Assembly: GCF_036850765.1 (NCBI RefSeq)
Contig: NC_089491.1
Span: forward strand, 91,854,740-91,918,739
Length of the DNA stretch: 64,000 nt
DNA from: Saccopteryx bilineata
Taxonomy: Eukaryota > Chordata > Mammalia > Chiroptera > Emballonuridae
Reading direction: 5' to 3'
Part shown: positions 22,843-34,534 of the stretch, piece by piece
Numbering within the stretch: the first letter of the stretch is position 1
How the letters are laid out: each line of letters starts with the position of its first letter
Notes under the pieces: generated by a model
What the model was told of the DNA's origin: nothing
What the model saw: only the letters and a program-made list of their open reading frames with translations
Database searches by the model: none
Made by a program: the position numbers and the translations under genes

Positions 22843-23653
22843 AAGTTACAATTTTTAAGTGATATTCTTCTCCTGCCTGTGTTTGGTGTGTGAGGTTTAT
22901 GATACTGAAGGGATTTTCTTGAATTTTGGGTCCTCCTTTGAATTTTGGCATGCCCAGCATTTCCACACCACAGAAGGGTTTTCTTCAGTGCTCTTATCCT
23001 CTCTTCCTAGTGGTAGACTACTATTGTTATTACTTCACATTCACAATGTTTAGGTGTGTAGATTGATCCATACTTCTTCAATATTAGTACGCTCCGTGTA
23101 TCTGATCTTCAGAAGTGGGGTTCTCTCAGCATCCATGTTCTTCCTCTGTGAAATAATTGTAATGGTGTAAAAAATTGCACTCAGTACAGAATCTGGAGCA
23201 CAGGTAGGTTATATGTTTCTCTTTTAGTGTTAATAGCAGGAGACCTCTACCTTGTGCATGGCCCTAGTCATGAGTTTTCTTCTTCAGAGTGACAGCATAA
23301 CCATACTAGATATATCTGCATGGTCCAGATGGGTGAATTTCTATCCCTCCTTCCTTAGTGGATAACTTCTGCTTCATGTCACTGCAGGTTTTAGGGAAGA
23401 TGGGTTTCTTGTTCCATGTCCTTCAGTAGACATCTCTTTCCTTTTACCTAAAAATTGTTCAGAATACAGACAGCTTTTGAGGTCATCCTCCTGCAGGAGC
23501 CAATCTATACCTTCTATCTTTCATGGTCCATAGAATAGAGAGGCTGTACCCCCAATAAATTAAGCCAGTCTTGCATGCATGGACCACAATAAGGCTCTCT
23601 CTGATGTATACTTTAATCTTTAAATCTTTCTTACCAATAATCATTGGAGGCTC

Positions 23654-23655
<2 letters not shown>

Positions 23656-23700
<45 letters not shown>
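23656..23700. repeat. (TG)n microsatellite
   Basis: About 20 nearly perfect TG units. Confidence 0.95.
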
Positions 23701-23702
<2 letters not shown>

Positions 23703-23772
23703 AATGAAAAATGAGATAGGTTCTCCTTGTATCTGAGGATCCCTGGGATTCTAAACTATCACAATGAAGATA

Positions 23773-24031
23773 TCTTTCTTCTCCTCCTCCTCCTCCTCCT
23801 TCCTCCTCCTCCTCCTCCTCCTCCTCCTCCTGCTCCTCCTCCTCCTCTTTCTCCCCTTCTTCTTCTTCTTCTTCTTCTTCTTCTTCTTCTTCTTCTTCTT
23901 CTTCTTCTTCTTCTTCTTCTTCTTCTTCTTCTTCTCCTCCTCCTCCTCCTCCTCCTCCTCCTCCTCCTCCTCCTCCTCCTCCTCCTCCTCCTCCTTCTTC
24001 TTCTTCTTCTTCTTCTTCTTCTTCTTCTTCT
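23773..24031. repeat. Polypyrimidine (TCC)n/(TTC)n block, 259 bp
   Basis: Only pyrimidines on the plus strand except one G at 23832; the run 23833-24031 is 199 bases without a purine. The order is TCC-rich (23781-23856), about 26 TTC units (23857-23934), about 20 TCC units (23935-23993) and 12 TTC units (23995-24030). It abuts the 3' end of an antisense L1, so on the minus strand it is a GAA/GGA expansion of that L1's A tail. Reading frames through it are artefacts. Confidence 0.97.
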
Positions 24032-25760
24032 GTAATTGAATTTATTGGGATGGCATTTGTATGCAAAAATATGAGTTTCAAGAATACAACTCAATAGAAC
24101 ACTACCTGCATACCACATCACATGCTTTCTGCACCAGGCAAATTATCTATCTCTATTCCTTGCCCTTTATTCATCAACACCTAACTCCCATTCTCCCCTT
24201 TCCTTTGGCTATCACATCACTGCTGTGTCTGTGTCAATGTTATATATATATCTGGCTAATTGTTTTACCTTTTTTCATCCAGTCCCCCCTAGCTTCTCCC
24301 CTCTGACAGCTGTCTATCTGTTCCATGTGTCTATGCTTCTGTTTCTATTTTGTTCTTCAATTTATTTTGTTCTTTAGATTCCACATATAGATGAGATCAT
24401 ATGGTATTTGTGTTTCTCTGAGTAACTTAGTACACTTAGCATTAAAGTCTCCAGGTCCATCCATGCTGTCACAAAATTAAGATTTTCTTCTTTTTTATAG
24501 CTGCTTAGTATTCCATTGTGTAAATGTACACAACTTTTTAATTCACTCATTTACAAATGGACACTTGAGCTGTTTCCAGATCTTGGCTATTATAAATAAT
24601 GCTTCATTAAAGATAGAGGAGCATACATTGTTTTGAATTAGTGTTTTGAGATTCTTAGGGTATATTCCCAGAAGTGGGATTACCAAAAAACAAACAAACA
24701 AACAAAAAAAACTTCCAATTTTAATATTCTGAGGAAACTTCTTCCTGTTTTTCATAATGGTTGCACCAGTCAGTATTCCCACCAACAGTACACAAGGGTT
24801 TCCTTTTCTTCACATCCTCACCAACATTTGTTTGTTGATTTGTTAATGGTAGCCATTCTGGCAGGTGTGAGGTAACATCTGATTGTGGATTTAATTTGCA
24901 TCTCTCTGCTAATTAGTGACATTGAAAATATTTTTATATGTTTATTGACCATCTATATATCCTCTTTGGAGAAATGTTTATTCAAGCCCTTGTTCATTTT
25001 TTAATTGAATTGCTTGTCTTCCTGGACTTAAATTGTACAATTTTTAATATATTTTTTAAATTAACCCTTTATCAGATATATCACTGGCAGATATCTTCTC
25101 CCATTTAATGGGTTGCCTCTTCATTTTGTTGATTTCTTTAGCTGTGTGAAAGCTTCTTAGTTTAATGTAGTTCCACATGCTTATTTTTTTTTTCTTTCTT
25201 ACCCAAGGAGATATATCAGCAAAAATATTACTATGTGAGATATCTGAAATTTTACTGCCTGTGTTTTCTTCTAGAATTTTTATGTTTTTGTGCCTTACAT
25301 TTAAGTCTTTTATTCATTCATTTAAAGTTTATTTTTGTGTGTGGTGTAAGCGGTGGTCTAGTTTCATTTTTTTACATGGACTTGTCCAATTTTCCCAAAA
25401 CCCTTTATAGAAGAGACTATCTTTAATCCCTTGGAAGTTCTTGCCTCTTTTGTCAACTATTAATAAACCATAAACGCATGGATTTATTTCTGGGCTCTCT
25501 GTTCTGTTCCACTGACCTATATACCTGTTCTTTTATTATTATTCATCTATTTATTTTTAGAGAGAGAACAAGGGAGAGAGACAGAGAGAGAAAAAAAACT
25601 ATTTGCTGCTCCACTATTTCACGGTTGATTCTTATATGTGCCCTAACTGGGGATCAAACTCACAACTTTGACATGTTGGGACAACATTTTAACCAATTTA
25701 GCTACCTGGCTAAGTCCTAAATGCCTGTTCTTGTGCCTTTTTTTCCTACTATTTTCAAAA
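24032..25760 (-). mobile_element. Old L1 3' portion, antisense
   Basis: It begins with the antisense of the L1 3' UTR end (AATTGAATTTATTGGGATGG). It continues through the 3' UTR and the ORF2 C-terminal region (ATTCCATTGTGTAAATG; CCCAGAAGTGGGATTACC; GCATCTCTCTGCTAATTAG) to about 25535, then beyond a SINE to about 25760. ORF2 is full of stops. Confidence 0.85.
25537..25716 (-). mobile_element. Short Ves-like tRNA SINE in the old L1
   Basis: The minus strand reads as a tRNA-like head (AGGTAGCTAAATTGG), a decayed B box (GTTTGATCCC), CACATATAAGAATCAACC and a CT-rich tail. The flanks CCTGTTCTT at about 25525 and 25727 may be the target duplication. Confidence 0.8.
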
Positions 25761-26940
25761 CATGAAATGATTTGTATTTCTTTTTTTCTTAGAAGAGATT
25801 TTAAACCCATTGAATCTCAGTTTTCAAGATTACTTTACAATATCTACATTTTGATAATCTAAAAAGTTATTATTTGTAGATGATGTGATTTGTCTGTAAT
25901 ATTATGATAATTTAGTATGTTTATGAAAATTTCCAAATCTTAAACAGAAGTGAAAGTCTAATTGTTTCTAAATAATAGTAGCCAAACATTAAGAAATAAA
26001 CATTAAAAAGCAGCATTATTGTCAAAGTTTCAAAACATGCTCTATGGAGGAATATATTTAATAAAATGTGTAAGAGCATTACACTGAAAACATTAAACAT
26101 TGCTAAAATTAAAGAATACGTAAATAAATTAAGAAATGCACTATCTTTATTTTTGAAAATCTCAATATTTTTATTTTTTTTTACTCCTCAGGGTGATCTA
26201 AATGTAATATCAAGTCAAATCACAAAAGACTTTCTCTGTGGCATAAAGTGAAAATCTGATTTCAAAATTTGTGTAAAATGTAAAATCTGAAAATTACTAA
26301 AATATTCTGTAAAAAACAAATTGTTTATGCTACTTTATTTTAAAGCTCTATTTTCTAGTGAATGGATATTAGAAAAGGATAAATGGAATAATATATGAGA
26401 ATAGAGAGACAATAAATAGACTAGCTTTCTACATGGTCCTTCTTATAGTAGTAACTACTATTCCGATTTTCAAAGAACCAATATGACAATACTCCCAGGT
26501 GCTAATAATCATTGTTATAGTTATATACTTTAAAAATCTCAGTGAACAGTGGATAATTTGGATGTTCCATTGGAGGGATTGTGAGGACAATTTATGTCAG
26601 GGTTGTGTTGATCACCTGATATCCATAATGTCCCACACACTAGTAAAGGATAGCATAGGTTCCCAGGTTATAGTGTTAAATTTGATAAGTGATTAATTAT
26701 CTAAATGTGTAAGAAACTTTAAAAAATAACTGCAGGTATCTTTGATAAAGTCTAAGATAAAAAATATGCAAACTATATGGATGCTGTAGTGCTTGTTTCT
26801 AAATTATACCTAACTTCTTTGCTCAAAAGGCTGTAAGTCTAAGAACTGACTCAGGTTTGGGAAAGAGGGGGGTAGAACATCAATGGGATACATATATATT
26901 TAGTCCTGGGTATTTCGTGACCTAGTAATATTTAATTAAA
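25761..26940. other. No recognisable feature
   Basis: AT-rich unique-looking DNA. Small frames at 26066-26251 and 26499-26696 lack coding character. Confidence 0.55.
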
Positions 26941-27327
26941 GTGTTTATTTATTTATTTATTTATTTATTTTTCTTTTCTAAGTCAAAGGAGGGAAGATAG
27001 AGAGACAGACTCTCGCATGTGTTCCGACTGGGATCTGCAACCGATTTCTGGGATCAATACTCTGTCCATCCGGTGCCATGCTGGAACCCACCTATTTTTA
27101 GTGCCTGAGCCAGATGCTGCACAGAACCATCCTTTCCACCTGGACCAATGTGCTCAAAAGATTGAGTTATGGTTGCACGGGGAGAAGAGGGGAAAGAAAT
27201 AGAAGGGGTAGGAAGAGGGGTAGAAAAGAAGATGATTGCTTTTCCTGTGTGTCCTTACCAGGAATCGAATCCAATACATCCACACAGTGACTGACATTTT
27301 ACCACTTGAGCCAACCAGCTATGGCCT
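26941..27327 (-). mobile_element. RHIN-1-like SINE with (TTTA)n tail
   Basis: Minus-strand head GGCCATAGCTGGTTGGCTC near 27327, B box GATTCGATTCC, the CACAGGAAAAGC block and later body. The A tail has become an ATTT repeat of about 8 units at 26944-26972. Confidence 0.85.
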
Positions 27328-27335
27328 AAAGACCT

Positions 27336-27371
27336 TATTATTATTATTATTATTATTGTTATTGTTATTTT
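27336..27371. repeat. (TTA)n/(TTG)n short tandem repeat
   Basis: About eight ATT units, then GTT-containing units, at the tail of the next minus-strand SINE. Confidence 0.85.
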
Positions 27372-27723
27372 GTATTTTTATGAATGAGAAACTGGGAGGC
27401 AGAGAGACAGACTCTCTGCGCCTGACCAGGATCTACCAGGCATGCCTACTAGAAGGTGATACTTTGCCCATTTGGGGTGTTGCTCCATTGCAACCAGAGC
27501 CACTCTAGTGCTGGAGGCCGAGGCCAGGGAGCTATTCTCAGTACCCAGGCCAACTTTGCTCTAATGGAGCCATGGCTGTGGGAGGGAGATAGAGATAGAG
27601 AAAGGAGATGGGGGAAGGTGGAGAAGCAGATAGGCACTTCTCCTGTGTGCCCTGGCTAAGAATCAAACCCAGTACTTCCACATGCCAGGCCAACACTGTA
27701 CCACTGAACCAACCGGCCAGGGC
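27372..27723 (-). mobile_element. RHIN-1-like SINE
   Basis: Minus-strand head GGCCCTGGCCGGTTGGTTCAG at 27723, CACAGGAGAAGTGCC, a CT-rich stretch, CCATTAGAGCAAAGTTGGCC and body down to the A/T tail. GTTATTTT on both sides may be a short target duplication. Confidence 0.9.
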
Positions 27724-28540
27724 CAGTGGTTATTTTTTATGGATCAAATTGTTTTAATTAATGTACTGCCCTCACACCATGTTGTGTTAACTAATCCTGC
27801 CTTGTTCTTATTTCTGTGACTTAATAAATATTATTTGTTTGATATTACCTTATATTCACTTATCTTGAGTTCATCTGCATCATCGCTCATCAACTTGACT
27901 ACCATAAAGTGAACAGCCTCAGAAGGACTTCTAAGGGATGCTGCTATTTCTTCCTTTAGCCCCCTGCCACCATGTATCTCAAAGACTTATTGAAAGGCAA
28001 ATAGTCTCAGCTGTCTGGTAGTCCCTAGAGCAGTATCTGAATTTCCATCTCTTGAAATATTTAAAGTATTTGCAGTTGTAAATAATTCTGACATTTAAAT
28101 TGCAAAGAGAAGACCTATCAGCAAATCTAGATTTTTATAAATCAACTCTACCTGTAAAACATTAGAACTGAACTTAGCAGCTCAGGATGGCATGTTGTAT
28201 TTAGAATATGTGAATATGTATTAACAGGTTGACTATTGATATATTCAGTCTGACCTAAAATATATTTTCTTTCTTCATAAAGCCAATTCAGGACCCAATT
28301 TCTTACATCTTCTATATGTTTTTATTGATATAATTTTAAAAGTTGTGTTTTCTTATTTTGTATTTAAGCCTCTCAAGGTTTATTTTATGATGTGTATTAT
28401 ATAATTAGTCTGTACAAGGAAAAATATTTCTCTAATTGTAAGTTTAATAGCAAGGAGTTGGGTGTATAAGAATTACCTTTAACTTGAAAAGTATATACCT
28501 CATTTGATTGTGCTATAAGCTCTAAATAGAGGGAAAAACA
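27724..28540. other. No recognisable feature
   Basis: Unique-looking AT-rich DNA without reading frames or recognised repeats. Confidence 0.5.
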
Positions 28541-28545
28541 TTTTT

Positions 28546-28843
28546 TTTAAGTGAAGGAAGGGGAAATAGAAAGACAGACTCCTGCATGCACACAAACTGC
28601 AATCTACCAGGTAATACCCATCTTGGGTTGATGCTTGAATCAACTGAACTAGCCTCAGCTCCTGAGGCCTACACTCGTACCAATCGATCCACTGGCTGTG
28701 ACAGGAGAGGAGAGAGAGACGGGGGAGAAGGAGGGGAAAAGAAGCAGATGGTCACTTCTCCTGTGTTTCCTGATTTGGGATCGAACCCAGGATGTCTGCA
28801 TGCTGGGCTGATGCTCTATTCAGTGACTCAGCTGGCCAGGGCC
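28546..28843 (-). mobile_element. RHIN-1-like SINE
   Basis: Minus-strand head GGCCCTGGCCAGCTGAGTC, B box GGTTCGATCCC, CACAGGAGAAGTGACC and a body with a small deletion. Imperfect duplication GAAAAACATTTTT (28533-28545) and AAGAAACATTTTT (28844-28856). Confidence 0.9.
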
Positions 28844-28856
28844 AAGAAACATTTTT

Positions 28857-29689
28857 ATCAAACAGGTAGGGAAGAAGCTGCTTTAGTTGGCAGAAGATAC
28901 TGAGGAAAAGCTATGAATTTTAAAATTTCCCATGTACCTGTATTTTACATTCTAGAGCCCAAACTTTTACAGTTTATGTAATGAATCTCACACAGAGAAT
29001 TTGGAAAATCAGTGAATTCATTTGTCATTGCAAATTGGCAGCCTATAGTATATTATCTTGTGTTAATTACTAGCTATTTTCCTGCTGATGCTACTAGAAA
29101 TAACAGATTTTTAAAAGTTATATAGTATCCCTTGTTTCAGTAAGTATAAAAACACATTTTAGAGATTTGCACTTTTCATTCTTTTCCTCAAAATTTTCTT
29201 GTTTAATTTCCCTGGAAACAGCCACGCTATCACCCTATGCAGCATTTCTTGAATTGCTTCTGTCCATCATACTATTCTATCAGAGGAACAGCAAGGATCT
29301 CCCAAACTTGCTTTCAATCAGCTCTTTAATCATGGTGATCACAGGGAATAATTTTATTTTCTCTTACATAACTGAGTGTCATGTGTAACCAGCTGTCCAT
29401 CTTTTAATGGTAATGGAATTTCCATTGCCTTTAGCAGTAAAAGCAGAGAATTAAGCTCACATTTCTTACATTTTAGTTATGTTCTCTTATCTCTAATGTA
29501 TTCTCGGTTCCAAAAACTAGTTCAGGCAGATTCTCATTTGAAATCAAGATAAATCAGCTCAGTCACAAGAAAAAAAGATAATTGGAGGGTTATTGGGGCA
29601 ATGAGTTTTGTAGAGTTTATAGAAACCAACAGTAGTTGAAGGTGGACAATGAATCCCCTGAGTACCACCAACAGCACCAGCTCTTTTGA
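28857..29689. other. No recognisable feature
   Basis: Unique-looking DNA. The frame at 29167-29388 shows no familiar motif. Confidence 0.5.
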
Positions 29690-30012
29690 ACATACCCTAA
29701 AATCTGAAATTGAGAACCATATGATTTCACTCATATATGGTATGTAAAGCTGAAAGCAACAAATGAACAAACAAGAAAACCAAAATCTCATAGACATAGA
29801 CACAGACAACAGTATGCTTATTAACAGAAGGAAGGGGAATTCAAAGGAAGTAAAGGGGATCAAATATATGCTGACAAAAGATTTGAGCTTGGATGGTAGT
29901 TACACAATGCAATATATAGGTAATGTATCACAGACTTATACACCTGTAACCTATATAATCTAATTAACCAATATCACCCCCAATAAATTAAATTGAAAAT
30001 AAAAATAAAAAT
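29690..30012 (+). mobile_element. 5'-truncated L1 3' end, sense
   Basis: GAACCATATGATTTCACTCA, ATAGACACAGACAACAGTATG, CACCTGTAACCTATATAATC, CACCCCCAATAAATTAAATT and an A-rich tail are the L1 ORF2/3' UTR end. The left border is indistinct. Confidence 0.8.
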
Positions 30013-30600
30013 CTGAAAGGAGTAGAAGATTTGAACTACATATCTAATAAGTGTGATAAGAACCACACAGAAACTTGCATCCAACAGTGAGAGAACAGCT
30101 GTTCATCATGAAGATGTGCAACATTCTCGGAGCTGCTGCTTTTCTCTTCTGAAGAGAAATATTAAGAACAACTCTTAAAATATTTTACAAGCCTTTCTTT
30201 TTTAGTGAATACAAAACTGGAACTAATTGATATAAAAAATTTATAGTCTATGTGGATATGTTATATTAAACTGATAGTTGTATAAATATCAAACTGTATA
30301 GGTGGATATAATTATACTTTATATATAATTGCTGTGTGTTGTGGTAGTTACTGTTTTGAATAAAAAAAAACTTGAGGGTATGAACACTGGTTCAATGGTT
30401 AGTTTAAATGACCTGTCTTTGGAATAATTATCAGAGAATCAAGCTACTTTAAGTCTGTTAGTAGCTAAAATTCAACTAGATAAAAATTTATTAAAATATT
30501 TATAGAATTATTATAGAACAGTGATTACTGGTAATCTTATTCTTACCTAAAATTATTATTATAAAGATAAAGTGATTAGAATGTTATTTTAAAAGTTTTC
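30013..30600. other. No recognisable feature
   Basis: AT-rich, with no repeat or frame identified. Confidence 0.5.
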
Positions 30601-30765
30601 TACCCTGGTTGGATAGCTTGGTTGGTCAAAGTATCATGCTGAAGAACAGAGGTTGCTGGATTGATCGCTGGTCAAAGTGCACACAGGAATTGGTATTTTG
30701 TCTCTTTCCTGTTCTCTCCCTTCCTCTCTCTAAAGTCAATAAGATAAAAAAAATAAAATTTTTCT
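30601..30765 (+). mobile_element. Short Ves-like tRNA SINE
   Basis: CCCTGGTTGGATAGCTTGG head, TGGATTGATCGCTGGTCAAAG in the B-box region, CACACAGGAATTGG, and a CT-rich run ending TCTAAAGTCAATAAGATAAA. About 165 bp, with the usual AATAA tail. Confidence 0.8.
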
Positions 30766-31346
30766 AGTTTTGAATAAGGCCTATATTTGTCAAAATATCT
30801 AGTTTCTATATAAAATATTATGATATGTAATGTGTAACAATCATAGTTATACTTTATGGTATCTTATGACATCCAGGATAAGAGAAAGACAAATCTCTTT
30901 TCAAGTATGGACAACATTTTAATTTGTAGTTTTGGTTTTTTATATGCAAAACTGATTGCATTCCACTTATTTTTTAATTTTTATTATTATTTTACACTTA
31001 ATTTTCTAAACATCAACTAAATTTAATGATGCCCAGTAGTCACTTGACAGTGCAATAATCATTCTTCTTCTTAAATGGCAATTTATTCCCAGATTACAGT
31101 GTCTTTTTAAGATGCTGAGAATCTAAGCAATATCACAATATGAAAAACATAATAGTTCCTTTATGGAAGTTAACACTCTAAAATATACCAGAAACCAAAA
31201 AATAAAAAAGCATGTCTCTGAATATTAATAACTCCCATACTGTAGCTGAAAGTTTTTACAGAAGAATCATTTGTTTTTTCAAGATATTGAATAGCATTAA
31301 AAATAGGTCTGCTATAACATGATGTACCTTGAAATTAGTATGAGAG
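30766..31346. other. No recognisable feature
   Basis: AT-rich unique-looking DNA. Confidence 0.5.
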
Positions 31347-31380
31347 GGCCCTGGCTGGTTGGCTCAGCGGTAGTGCGTTC
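31347..31380 (+). mobile_element. Head-only fragment of a young RHIN-1-like SINE
   Basis: GGCCCTGGCTGGTTGGCTCAG and then CGGTAGTGCGT match the first 32 or so bases of the SINE at 45608 with one change. The match ends abruptly and antisense L1 sequence follows. The rest of the SINE and its tail are absent. Confidence 0.75.
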
Positions 31381-31383
31381 AAG

Positions 31384-32008
31384 GTTCATCACATTATAGC
31401 ACGTATCAGTACTTCATTCTTTAAATGGATCAATAATAGTCGGCTGTGTATATATACCACATTTTGTTTATCCATTCATCATTTTGTAGTTATTTGGATT
31501 ATTTTCACTTTTTGGCTGTTAAGAATAGGCTGCTATGAACATTCGAGTACAAGTTATGGTGTTAACTTGTATTTTCAGTTCTTTTGGGTAGCTATGAGAG
31601 CTATGAGAGCATTTGCTGAGTCATATGATAGCTCTATATTTAACTCCTTGAGGAATTGCCAAACTGTTTTCTAAAGCTGCTGCATTATTTTGCATTTCCA
31701 CCAATGATTTATGTGGGTCTTTTCCACATCTTCCCAACTCTTGTTCTTATCTGTCTTCATCATTATGGCCTTCCTAGTGGGTGTGAACTTGTACATCATT
31801 GAGATTTTCATTTGTGTTTCCCTGGTGAGTGTTGATGTTGAGCATTTTTCCATATGCTTGTTGGACATTTGTATATCTTTTTTTTCTTTTGAGAGATGTC
31901 TGTTCAAAACCTTTGCCCATTCTATCATTTGGTAATTTATCTTCTTATTGTGAATTATAAACATTCTTCATATATTTTGGATATTAAATCTTTATTATAT
32001 AAAAAAAA
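31384..32008 (-). mobile_element. Old L1 ORF2 C-terminal fragment, antisense
   Basis: The minus-strand frame 31671-31964 reads as the ORF2 C-terminus (KVLNRHLSKEKKDIQMSNKH). The neighbouring bases match the antisense L1 order toward the ORF2 end. Several stops and gaps. Confidence 0.8.
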
Positions 32009-33214
32009 GAATAGTTCTGGCATATCAAGAAGAAAAGAAAGTAAGTGATAAAAGGAAAAACTCTGAACCGAACATTGACAAAATTAAGTACCTAAAGGAA
32101 TTGAATATTACTTAATATGAAACTAGTAGATAAAGCTTTCTAGAGGAGTGAAGAGAAAATTCATATTACTGATATAAATAAATTTGTAGTATAACCACAC
32201 AAAAATAGAAGTATTATTCTAAAGCATGTAACTTAAATGTAAAAATATTTCTAATGATAAAGGGCAGACGAATTCTGGTTAGAGGAAGGGCTAACATTTC
32301 TTTCCTTTTTAGTAGACAGAATGGTGTGGTGAGTATATAGGGACTATTAGCAAATTTAGGAAGTCTGAATACATGAAGAGGTTGGCTGTGGTCTCATCTG
32401 AAATATTGATATTGGGGTTAGATAAGAAATAATTCCTAAGCTTTATATTTCTAAAATTATATATTTAAAACTTAAAATGGGTAGTTATAGATTAGAAAAT
32501 TACCAGAATCTTTGTATTAGCAAGGTGGGCCGCAGAGAATCATTCATTCCACAGCTGAATGGGACTGATCCTAGAAGTGAAAATTAAGAACTTTAAGGTA
32601 TAGTTAAATGAGGCAGATAATTTAAAATTTTGTATGGTAACTTGGTGTGATACAATCCTATTAGCATATATAGTTGAAAGAGAGATTTATATGGGGTGAT
32701 ATCATTTGTTAGACATTCTGACTGACTTATGTTTGGTGGTAGAGATGTAAAAGCTTTTTAGCATTGTGTAGAAAAAAGAAAAAATGTGAAAACCACATGT
32801 GTTCCAACAAAGAGAAAGTTATTTGAAGGCAATTTGTTGAGAAAACAATGGCCATTGTATGAAAGCTCTGTCTTTGCTATCACTGCTTTCCACTGTAAGA
32901 GTGGTGAATACACCTTTTTAACATGACAGGATTCATAGCCCTGGTTTCCAGGAGGACAGAGGCTTTTGTATAAGCCTCAGTCAGACACAAGTTGTAAAGA
33001 GTATATGCTACTGTCAAATATTAAGAAAAGAGTATTTAATATGCATGCTAAACACAATTTGAGACAGATCCAGAAAGAGTAGTCATCAGATAACAAAAAC
33101 TAAGTTTGTGTTTTGTACTTCCTATTTTTTAAAAAAAAACATGCATTGATGTTACTGAGTTAGATATATACCTTCCTACATAGAACCAAATTATCAGTAT
33201 TCTTCACTTTGGAA
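32009..33214. other. No recognisable feature
   Basis: Unique-looking DNA with no long frames or recognised repeats. Confidence 0.5.
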
Positions 33215-33219
33215 CAGCC

Positions 33220-33556
33220 ATTTCTTTTCTTAGATAAGAGGAGGGGAGATAGTGAAGCAGACTCCTGCATGTACCCCACTATGGATCCACCCAGCAATCC
33301 TTTCTAGGGCTGATGCTAAGAGTACCAAGCTATTTTTATCACCTAAGACTGACGCACTGGCACGGACTGAGCTATCCTCAGCACCCTGGGCCATACTTAA
33401 ACCAATCAAGCCACTGGCTGTGGAAGGGGAAGAGGGAGAGGTGGAGGAGGGGAGTAGCAGATGGTTGCTTCTCTTATGTGTCCTGGTCTGGAATCAAACC
33501 CAGAACATTCATATGCATGGCCAAAGCTCTATCCACTGAGCCACTGGCCAGGGCCA
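33220..33556 (-). mobile_element. RHIN-1-like SINE
   Basis: Minus-strand head GGCCCTGGCCAGTGGCTCAG at 33556, a B-box-like GGTTTGATTCC, CATAAGAGAAGCAACC and body down to about 33225. Moderately decayed. Confidence 0.88.
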
Positions 33557-33669
33557 AACATGTTTTGATTGTTGTAAATGGAGATATGAGTTTACAAGGA
33601 CTCAATATAGGAATTTCCATAGCTTTATCTTTGATAAAATTAACTATGATGATTAAATACTACTTGTGA

Positions 33670-33840
33670 GGTGTTTTCTGTAACACTTAATATATCGCCT
33701 CATTTAGCACTTTCAATAACCCTATGTATAAGAGACAATTATTATTTCCAATATTCTAGATGAAAAATTTGAAGATCAGGGTAATTATCTGACCCAAATG
33801 TAGGAGTGCAACCCAGGTCTAATTGACTCCAAATCTTTGT
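33670..33840 (-). mobile_element. MIR fossil SINE
   Basis: CTCATTTAGCACTTTCAATAAC, a purine-rich block ending GATGAAAAATTTGAAGATCAGG, and GTGCAACCCAGGTCTAATTG keep the order of the mammalian-wide MIR in antisense orientation, heavily diverged. Confidence 0.65.
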
Positions 33841-33949
33841 TTTTATTTAATCTATACTACTGCCAAAGTCATTTGTACTTACTCTGTTGATGGGAAAAGA
33901 GAGACAGGCTCCTACACAAGAAGATACAAGAAGATGCATTTATTTATTT

Positions 33950-34515
33950 ATGTTAGTTTAAAAAAAGTGTTTTCCTTTGTGATAAGAACTTTTTGGATTT
34001 CTTCTCTTGGAAACTCTCAGATAAAACATACAGCAGTGCTAACTATAGTCATCTATTATATATTACATAGTAGAACTTATCTTAGAACTGGAGATTGTAC
34101 CTTTTACCTCATCCACTTTCCCTACTCTGGTAACCACACATCTGATCTTCTTTTCTATGACTGTTTTTTTGTTTAGATTTCACATATAAGTGAGGCCGTA
34201 CAGTATTTGTGTTTCACTGTCTGGCTTATTTCACTTACATAATGCCCTCAAAGTTTATCTATCTTATCACAAATAGCAGAATTTCCTTCATTTTTATGGC
34301 TGAATAATAATCAATAGTGCGAATATGTGTGTGTGTGCACGCGCGCACGCGCACGCGCCCATTCATTTATCAACATACACTTAGGTTGTTTGCGTGTCTT
34401 TGCTTTTGTTAATACTGCAGCAATGAACATGGGGGTGCAGAGACATCTTCAACATAGTGGTTTAATTTCCTTTGACTATATACCCAGAAATAGATTGCTG
34501 GATTAAATGGTAGTC
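33950..34515 (-). mobile_element. Ancient L1 3' region, antisense
   Basis: ATAAGTGAGGCCGTACAGTA, TTTATGGCTGAATAATAATC, CAGCAATGAACATGGGGG and TATACCCAGAAATAGATTG keep antisense L1 order from 3' UTR into ORF2. It contains the alternating purine-pyrimidine tract at 34323-34359. Confidence 0.8.
34323..34359. repeat. (TG)n(CG/CA)n alternating tract, Z-DNA-prone
   Basis: ATATGTGTGTGTGTGCACGC continuing as GCGCACGCGCACGCGCC: about 35 bases of unbroken purine-pyrimidine alternation with nine or so CpGs, in otherwise CpG-poor DNA. Confidence 0.9.
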
Positions 34516-34534
34516 TATTATTATTAATTTTTAT

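Larger units (their letters stand above)
20641..23640 (-). mobile_element. Probable very old L1/HAL1-type remnant, antisense, split by insertions
   Basis: Pieces at about 20640-21220, 21600-21960 and 22860-23600 read like the antisense of the 5'/ORF1 side of ancient L1 or HAL1, for example TTCTGTTGAATGCTAGATTA and GGTTCTTTGGGTTTCTGGG. Two SINEs and several microsatellites interrupt it. Similarity is weak and no frame survives. Confidence 0.45.

Noticed and set aside
23641..24121. Long reading frames of Glu/Gly, Arg, Leu or Phe/Ser runs on both strands
   Set aside because: They only translate the TTC/TCC repeat; every frame of a purine-free tract is open.
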